Shown here piece after piece: positions 7,462 to 13,010 of a stretch of 13,010 bases of DNA (its first letter is position 1; every line of letters starts with the position of its first letter). A program made the translations under genes and the position numbers. Source of the stretch: Choanephora cucurbitarum (Eukaryota > Mucoromycota > Mucoromycetes > Mucorales > Choanephoraceae). The DNA is taken from positions 1 to 13,010 of the forward strand of contig JAIWNI010000281.1 of NCBI GenBank assembly GCA_025331435.1, written 5' to 3'. The notes under the pieces are model-generated. The model was not told the DNA's origin. It saw only the letters and a list, made by a program, of their open reading frames with translations, and did no database searches.

Positions 7462-10400
7462 TCAGTATATTTGGTCAAAGCTACCAAGCTTGCTTCTAGT
7501 AATTGCAGAGGAGTCCCAGATGTAATAGTTTCTATTTTGACAGTTGATATAAGTAGCTTTTGTTTGCAGTTGTTCTATGTTGATAATAACATATTTGTCT
7601 TCTTCATTTTGTAGTTGCTGTTCGTTGTTCAGGTAGAAGCCAATGCGTTGGCTTTGCACTTCATGAAGAACAGGGTTCTTATGAACGCGTACCAAACACA
7701 ATGGTTCTTTTCCAGGCAACTCAAAGATGTATTCAACTGTTGAAAGGAACTTATTGAACACGACATTTGCTGAAACATCACTTATGACATGCAAGTCAAC
7801 AAGTACAAGATCGTTGGTTCGGATAATGCACCTACTTTTGTACAGAGTGAGGCTGCTATAGGTAGTAACGTTGAGGTTACCATCAATCGTCCGCATACTG
7901 TTGCCAGCAGGTCTTGATCGATTGAGGTAAGAGCTCAGAGCAACCTCAAACTGTACAGCCCTTGCTTCTGTGGACTTGATAGTAAGCTGTCGGGTCTTTT
8001 GTTTGCCGAGGCAGAAAGTAGATGCACCAGAGCCGGGGACAGGACACAGAAAAGAGCGAATCTCATGAACAGACCTACTGTAATAGTTGGCAGCAAAGCT
8101 TCTTGTTCATTTCATTGATTGCATTTTGGCCAGGGCTTTTTTTGGAACGAATGGTAACTTTCGTTAAGCCTATCAGACGTTCTAATGGTCTTGCACTGAT
8201 CTGTCGAAGGGGGCCTTGGCTCTTGATGATAAATGGAATATGTAGAAGACTATGCTGGTTCACAGTAAACACATCAGAGGAGCAGTGATTCTTTAAAAAG
8301 GTGTGCCATTGAAGAATATTCCTTTCAATATTTTGTAAGTCTGCTTTTGTTATTTTGAACTGAAGTGACAATGAACAGGCTTTGGACAAACAACGTAGAG
8401 CAGAATACATTTCTTCCAGCAACTTTCGTTCGATTCTTTTTTCTCTAGTGGCTATTTCATCGTTTTGTTGCTGGTACATTGCTGGCAATACATTTGGTAC
8501 AACATGTTGCAAAAACATGATCCAGTCAACGCCTCGAGCATGTCCTGATCTATCATGTATGTCTACATGGTAACAAGCAAATATGTACGTATATTTTTGG
8601 CTTTAGTATTTTGGGGGGAGCAAAAACTCGAGATTTGTCTACTTACCTATCAAATTGCCTTCAAATGCTTTACTATTAGTATACTTGGCGGTATTAGCCA
8701 TGCACAATCCTATCGTTTTTCTATAGCGGTTTTTCAAGAGCAAAATGTTTTCTTTGTGCTTTCCAGTACTTATAAGATTCCACAGCTGCTTGGCAACATT
8801 GTGTCCCCAAAGATGCAATTCATCCAAACACAAAAACGAAGAGTCAGTGAAACAGGCAAGAAATTGAAGAGGTGTGGAGTGCTTAATACCACAGGTTTCC
8901 TAGAAGAATAACCAGGTTAGTTCAACTCACAGTTCGTTGAAAGTTGCATTTCTATTTACTCACCTTGTCGACATCAAAATCAGCTTTCTTTCTGATTTCG
9001 GTTGAAGCACCATCTACGATAAAGGAGTATCCTCTTTTGACCAAACGACGAGTCCCCTGAATCTTACAGATTCTGCAGCCAAACTCAGAAGCATGGGTTT
9101 TGTGTGCTATCATCTCTGACATGGCAGGGAAATCACCGATGATAGCAAGCACAAAGGCTTTGCAGAAGATGTTTTGGCCGTCTTGTGTTTTGATCTTCAT
9201 GCCATGCTCTTGTAATGCCAAAAGATCCTCGAATGTTGGTGCCAGGTAACTATATATGTTTTTTGGTTTTTTGCTTCCGAAGGTAATCATGACCTGTAAC
9301 ATATTTTCTTTCTTGTAGCTACAAGTTATAAAGAGGTTGAGAAACACAGTATAATGGATCAGATTCGCCGCATATCAATCTTTCACTTACCGAACATCTG
9401 GAGGAAGGTTTAGAACCACTGCCATAAAAGTGACCATGGTTGTAGAGCCCCTCTTTTGAGGAGCGAAGCCATCGATATACAAAGCAAGAGCAAGGTCATA
9501 ATCGTTTTTAAACAGATGCTTATGCTTTTGATAGAGGTCTCCATCAAAGATATCCGTGTAAGTATTTGCTACTCTGGACTTCTCATGTTGAACACGGTAC
9601 AACAGTGTTCTCGGTTTTGGGCTTTATTGAACATGGTAGCCAGTTGGTGGTAGAGGGGGATCTGTGTAGTTGTTGCAACTGGACTTACACCATCTTCCTT
9701 GTACCGCTTGTTGTTCGTTTCGCAGGAGCACTCAACCTGATCATCTTGATAAAACATGTGTGAGTGACTTTCACAAACATGGTAGGTTTTTTTAAGCGGA
9801 CCGTAGGGAGTTTCAACAAGCTTGTTTGAGAGGTACGGGGAAAGCAACATAGGACCAGCTACAAGACAGTTACAGTCAATAAAGAGAACGAAATTATATG
9901 TGAGGACAGAGAAGGTAGATACGTACAATAACCAATACTTCTCAAAAACTTGTTGAAGTGCTTAATCAATCCATCTTGTGCTACATTGTTCACCTTGTTC
10001 TCTCTCATAAACATCTTCAATTCGACGTTGAACTTATCAAAAGCATCTGGAGAGCCCAAAGTAGATGAGAAGTCAACTTCCAACGGACGATCCATGTTTT
10101 CAAGATGTCTTTCCAAATGAAGATTAACTTGCTCGATTTCGTTGATCTTCTCTTCTTCTTGATCCTCTTGGTCAACGACTACTTCTTCTTCCGCTTCAAC
10201 TGCCTCGCAACTTTCATCTTCATCGTTGCTTTGATCATCAATTGCATTATCGACAGCAGAAAAGGCATCAGATTCCGTCATCAAAGCGTCTTCATTAGAT
10301 TCCACTTTGTAGGAAGCATATGCTGTGTGGTTTTCAGCATTACGCATAGTAGCGGACATAATCTTGGCAATACGATCCAATTCGTGCTTATCACAATGCT

Positions 10401-10479
10401 TTTTGTAAGCTCTTTCAGTAATTCTTGAATCGCAGATTGTACAGTAACGCATTTTATTAGTTATAAAACAAACTGTCAT
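7462..10479 (-). CDS. CACTA-type transposase (TNP2/Transposase_21-like), five exons, best copy (E3)
   Basis: The exons are 10479-9927, 9858-9391, 9318-8964, 8899-8647 and 8562-7462. The introns are 68, 72, 64 and 84 nt with donors GTACGT, GTAAGT, GTGAGT and GTAAGT. The product is about 909 aa. In order it has a C2H2-like finger (C13, C16, H28, H32), an acidic stretch (about 80-118), a Cys region before KRYKEDG (C213, C228, C230), YIDGFAPQ (D314) with NLPP at 335-338, GDFPA (D403) then CRIC (422-425), DELHLWGHN (485-493), GVDWIMFL (about 554-561) and RPLERLIG (E671). These match the CACTA catalytic layout, with D314, D403 and E671 as candidate acidic residues. It should cut and paste the element in the nucleus. 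As printed it has one lost base near 9606 and one extra T near 8101, both correctable from E2. The start could be ATG 10479 or 10452; the finger is intact from either. Confidence 0.88.
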
Positions 10480-10950
10480 TGAAGGACTGACATGTTTATT
10501 AATACCAGAAATTCAGGTCATCGGCTTTTAAATGTGCTCCAATGGAATTCATGTTACTACGAATTCTAACTATGCCGCTCCAATTAAAAATGCCTTTGTG
10601 TATTGCAAAGCAGAAAGTCTTGACAAGCTAACCTTTTGAACAATTTACTTTGCAAATATACTGCGGATGCAGTCCCCCATTTTCGAAGCCACTGCGGTTT
10701 TCTAGGTAAAAGAAAAAAACTTTTTTCACGATTATTAATTTCTCTTTTTTCTCTTTCTCCCTCACTTATTCAATTTTAAGGTAAATAATAGTAAAAATTG
10801 CTTGTCATTCAACTAATCGCCATTCCATTTCAACTTATATTATCAAATCAAAGGTATTGCTCAATTGATGTGGTTTATTTGTGTTCTATGAATAGTGATA
10901 ATGAGTCGATAGCTTATTGCTTTTTGTTTAATCTGTAGAACAATATCGAA
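10480..10950. promoter_or_regulatory. Divergent intergenic promoter region of E3
   Basis: This is the same divergent region as in E1 and E2. It contains the pyrimidine-rich tract at about 10740-10770 and the CTGTAG acceptor-like site just upstream of the accessory gene. One arrangement drives both transposon genes in every copy. Confidence 0.45.
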
Positions 10951-11622
10951 ATGGCTCCCACTCCCAAGTACGTAACTGACCTTTTGGCCGCATTTGGTCA
11001 AGTTGTTGAACGTCTTACTGCAGTTGAAAAGCAGAATGAGATACTTTCTGACCTAGTTCATGAACTTGGTGAAGAAATCACTGGTCTTAATCAACAGGTT
11101 CAGCTACTAAGCAGTGACCAAAGCCCCGCCACCACCACCACCACCTCCATGGCAAGAACCTTCAGGTATAACATGCCTAAGCGAACAAATCCTGGAGCAA
11201 GTATAAGATGGGTTCTGGCCGACGCTCTTCCTGATCATACTGAGGAAGAGCTAAAGGCCCTCTTCAAGGACTTTGGCAGCATGGCTCTCAAAGCATGCAC
11301 CATCTATGCCAACAGCGAAGGCAATCCGGGCGCCAGCTACACAAAGGTCCCTGCTCAAGGTAAGTCTGTTATGCAGCAAACAGCACTTGATCTGTTGCTC
11401 AAAGCACATGAAGAGCTGTCCTTTCTTCATGAGTGCGAGTCGTACTGGCCTGTTGGATTTGCTATCCAAAACTCTTGGACAGAATTTGCCAAGCGACAGT
11501 AAGTAAATAATTGCAAGTAAACGGCACCATTACTAATTGTAATTTAATGTATTTGTAGCCGAAAAAGGGAAGCTCTTCTTGCTGCAAGAGCTGCTGCAAG
11601 AAACGCTTCTGCTGCTAGCTAA
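10951..11622 (+). CDS. Accessory protein of the transposon, two exons, intact (E3)
   Basis: The exons are 10951-11498 and 11559-11622, separated by a 60-nt GT-AG intron, giving 203 aa. The protein differs from the E1 copy at one residue seen (Ala for Pro in the Pro/Thr linker, residue 60). Features are as in E1: an N-terminal coiled coil, a linker of five Thr, a middle domain rich in Leu helices, and a basic Ala/Arg tail added by the second exon. Two intact copies with one substitution suggest either very recent duplication or selection on the protein. Function is unknown; a terminal-repeat-binding role is proposed from context only. Confidence 0.82.
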
Positions 11623-11641
11623 TTGACTTCTTTTTTGCTTG

Positions 11642-11647
11642 AATAAA
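11642..11647 (+). terminator. Poly(A) signal of the E3 accessory gene
   Basis: AATAAA lies 20 bases past the stop codon, matching the other two copies. Confidence 0.6.
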
Positions 11648-11757
11648 ATGTTTTTTTCCTTATATCTGCTGTTTCGATTCCACAAGCATTGGCTGGAAGC
11701 GATTATGTAGCTTTCCAAGCATAATTAAAGACATTCATTTATAACCAATAAAATGCG

Positions 11758-12038
11758 TTTAATTTGAACCTCTAAAAGACCTTTTTCTCGAATGTACAAA
11801 CCATTGAAAAACCCTGAAATAAAGGCCAATAAAGGACCCGTTTTAAAAACCTCGAAATGACCTCTAAAAGACCTCTAAATGACCCTTGCAGGCGAATGCA
11901 AAAAAACCTTTAAAAAACCTTTAAAAAACCTCGACAATTTAGCCTTTAAATAACCTTTGATTTCGACATTTTAGCCTTTTAAAATCGGGGTCTTTTGACC
12001 TTTAAAAAACCTTTAAACGACCCTAATTTTTTACAGTG
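11758..12038 (+). repeat. Right subterminal repeat region of E3
   Basis: This is the third copy of the ACCTYTAAA-type repeat cluster, with 11-bp-spaced blocks at about 11850-11885 and 11905-11930 and the paired TCGACAWTTTAGCCTTT motif. It ends at the array boundary. Confidence 0.75.
12028..12038 (-). repeat. Right terminal inverted repeat of E3, edge of the array
   Basis: The segment ends TTTTTTACAGTG and is followed by TGTGTAAAG, where similarity to the other two right ends stops after at most one base. The sharp loss of similarity exactly at CAGTG defines the element boundary independently of the inverted-repeat match. Confidence 0.88.
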
Positions 12039-12287
12039 TGTGTAAAGATTTTTGCTAGTGTACATTTGCCATCGACAGTACCTTCATTGCCAAGCCAAGA
12101 CACTAGCAGAAACTTGCTTACAGTTTCAATTGCACTTATTAAGGTTGCCGTTCCTGAAATATCCGTGTCTAAGGGAACAGCTCTTAGCTATACTCATTTG
12201 TTCAATTGTCATAACAACTATTATTATAGAGTTCCTGCACAAAGTGTTTCAATATCAGCACCAGTATCTACATGCAAGATGATATAA
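12039..12287 (+). pseudogene. Right-flank open frame, possible 3' part of a host gene interrupted by E3
   Basis: From the element edge a frame is open to TAA at 12285-12287 (TGT GTA AAG ..., about 82 codons, ending STCKMI). It has no ATG near the junction. Joined to the spacer, after removing E3 and one TG, it continues the spacer frame that starts after 1700, giving 142 sense codons in a row. That favours insertion into coding DNA. A second frame (12046-12282) is also open and more hydrophobic, so the choice of frame is not certain. I recognise no domain in either. Confidence 0.4.
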
Positions 12288-12501
12288 GATTAAGAGACAA
12301 ATCAACATTGCCACACCCTACCATCCTTGCTCAAATTATATATATATATGCTTTAAAAAACGTGCAAAGGATGTGGTGATGTCCTGCGCAATAGAAAGGT
12401 TCGTAGACTTAACCGCAAGAACCCTATATGTCTCAAAAGCAAGAACAAATAGTGTGAGGATGTTCGGGATAAAAAAAGATGTCAAATCTCACCTAAATTA
12501 A
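12283..12501 (+). other. Single-copy flank with a 72-codon open frame and a TA microsatellite
   Basis: This plus-strand frame is stop-free from after TGA (12280-12282) to TAA at 12499-12501, with its only ATG near the middle. An overlapping frame at 12363-12452 encodes a short Lys/Arg-rich peptide beginning CKGCGD. A short TA repeat lies at about 12337-12349. None is convincing as a gene on its own; this could be the decayed 3' part of a host gene or old repeat. Confidence 0.25.
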
Positions 12502-12537
12502 ACAAATAAGACTACCTTCAGCTCATTTATCTTCATG

Positions 12538-12761
12538 TTACTCTTTAGTTATCTTACGCAACTGCTCTTCCAACACTACTATCAAATACTCCACTAAGGC
12601 ATTGCGAAAGTTCGGTTTATTGCCTGGAGTACTTGAAATAGCACTAAGCAATGCAAATCCAAAAATTGTGATAACCAAACTCGAACTGTCTTTTTTGGGA
12701 TTTTCATTTTTGTCCTCCCCTTAGACATGTCATCCGAGCCCAACAGGTTTGACTGTACCAT
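12538..12761 (-). pseudogene. Possible small hypothetical gene, split between two frames
   Basis: On the minus strand a stop-free stretch of 60 codons runs from 12720 to TAA at 12540-12538. It includes a hydrophobic segment (LVITIFGFALLSAI) and a charged, helix-like C terminus (LEEQLRKITKE). It has no ATG. In the next frame an ATG at 12761 in good context opens 14 codons that reach the same point at a run of four G. One extra G, or an intron ending nearby, would join them into about 74 aa. The product is unrecognised. It may be a real gene with a frameshift, a terminal exon, or chance. Confidence 0.3.
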
Positions 12762-13010
12762 TATATCCTATCCAGATCAAATAAACCCGATCATTTGACA
12801 ATCATTGATTAAGCCAAGATTGCAGAACAAACAATGCTAGAGAAATCTGATAAAAGGCGATCCTATCTGATAAAAATCGATCTTATTAAACACCCTCCTT
12901 ATTGAAAGTAGCAATTTTCACCTACACTACCAAATAAAAAGAAAGAGTGGTTTATTACTTGTTACTAGCGTTATTTAATAATCTTGGAACAAGCAATTAA
13001 ATTGATGTAT
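12762..13010. other. Single-copy AT-rich flank without recognised genes
   Basis: No convincing coding frame, RNA gene or transposon end is visible. The only structure is an imperfect direct repeat of about 20 bp (ATCTGATAAAA(G/A)(G/T)CGATC) at about 12845-12889. Confidence 0.4.

Larger units (their letters stand above)
7127..12038. mobile_element. E3: complete CACTA-type DNA transposon, rightmost and best-preserved copy
   Basis: This copy is 4912 bp and runs from CACTGTAAAA to TTTTTTACAGTG. It contains the same two divergent genes as E2. The accessory gene is intact and the transposase gene needs only two compensating single-base corrections. Its right end abuts single-copy DNA, which marks the edge of the array. 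The two bases on each side are TG (7125-7126 and 12039-12040), which fits a 2-bp target-site duplication; CACTA elements usually make 2-3 bp. Flank reading frames support this insertion boundary, as described under the spacer and the right flank. This is the best copy to use as the reference for the family. Confidence 0.92.

Noticed and set aside
1..12038. Concatemer of a virus or plasmid genome
   Set aside because: The unit has CACTG/CAGTG inverted termini, a CACTA-type transposase and intron-bearing genes, and it ends at single-copy DNA. No replication or capsid gene is seen.
1..12038. LTR or non-LTR retrotransposon
   Set aside because: No reverse transcriptase, integrase or LTR is present. 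The 5-kb direct repeats are whole elements, and the poly-T tract is in one copy only.
12036..12287. A separate gene starting with GTG at the element edge
   Set aside because: The GTG lies inside the transposon terminus CAGTG. The frame is better read as continuing from host DNA on the other side of the insertion.
12363..12452. CxxC-containing basic peptide as the tail of a TnpB/Fanzor-type protein
   Set aside because: The CKGCG start is suggestive, but no second Cys pair, no RD..A.N motif and no upstream nuclease domain is visible.

Overview
The window is dominated by a head-to-tail tandem array of one DNA transposon, a CACTA (EnSpm/CMC-superfamily) element of about 5 kb, followed by about 970 bp of single-copy flanking DNA. 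The organism is a eukaryote, most likely a fungus. Both transposon genes have short (60-84 nt) GT-AG introns with strong GTAAGT/GTACGT/GTGAGT donors, there are AATAAA poly(A) signals, and the DNA is AT-rich. The transposase type, and nearly identical repeats without the C-to-T decay left by RIP, point to an early-diverging lineage such as Mucoromycota. No phylogenetic marker gene is present, so this is an inference.

Layout: element 1 (E1) is the right-hand part of a copy, 1-1655. A 227-bp spacer follows (1656-1882). Element 2 (E2) is complete, 1883-6899. An identical 227-bp spacer follows (6900-7126). Element 3 (E3) is complete, 7127-12038. Single-copy flank runs 12039-13010. Each complete element starts with CACTGTAAAA and ends with TTTTACAGTG. 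The copies differ mostly by one-base indels in homopolymers and by a poly-T expansion near the left end of E2; substitutions are very few.

Each element carries two divergent genes. On the minus strand is a five-exon transposase of about 909 aa (E3: 10479 down to 7462), with an N-terminal C2H2-like finger and the hallmarks of the TNP2/Transposase_21 family (a DGF motif with a downstream NLPP, a DFPA motif followed by a CxxC, and a late ER..G motif). On the plus strand is a two-exon gene for a 203-aa protein with a coiled coil, a conserved middle domain and a basic Ala/Arg tail. I do not recognise its family. By analogy with TNPA of plant En/Spm it is a candidate partner that binds the subterminal repeats. 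The two genes share a 470-bp divergent promoter. Both subterminal regions are full of short ACCTYTAAA-like repeats, several spaced exactly 11 bp.

The right junction is informative. A TG dinucleotide flanks both sides of E3. If the element plus one TG is removed, an open frame in the spacer (from 1701) runs without a stop into the flank and ends at 12287, giving 142 consecutive sense codons. E3 may therefore have inserted into a coding exon. The flank also holds other short open frames that I cannot identify.
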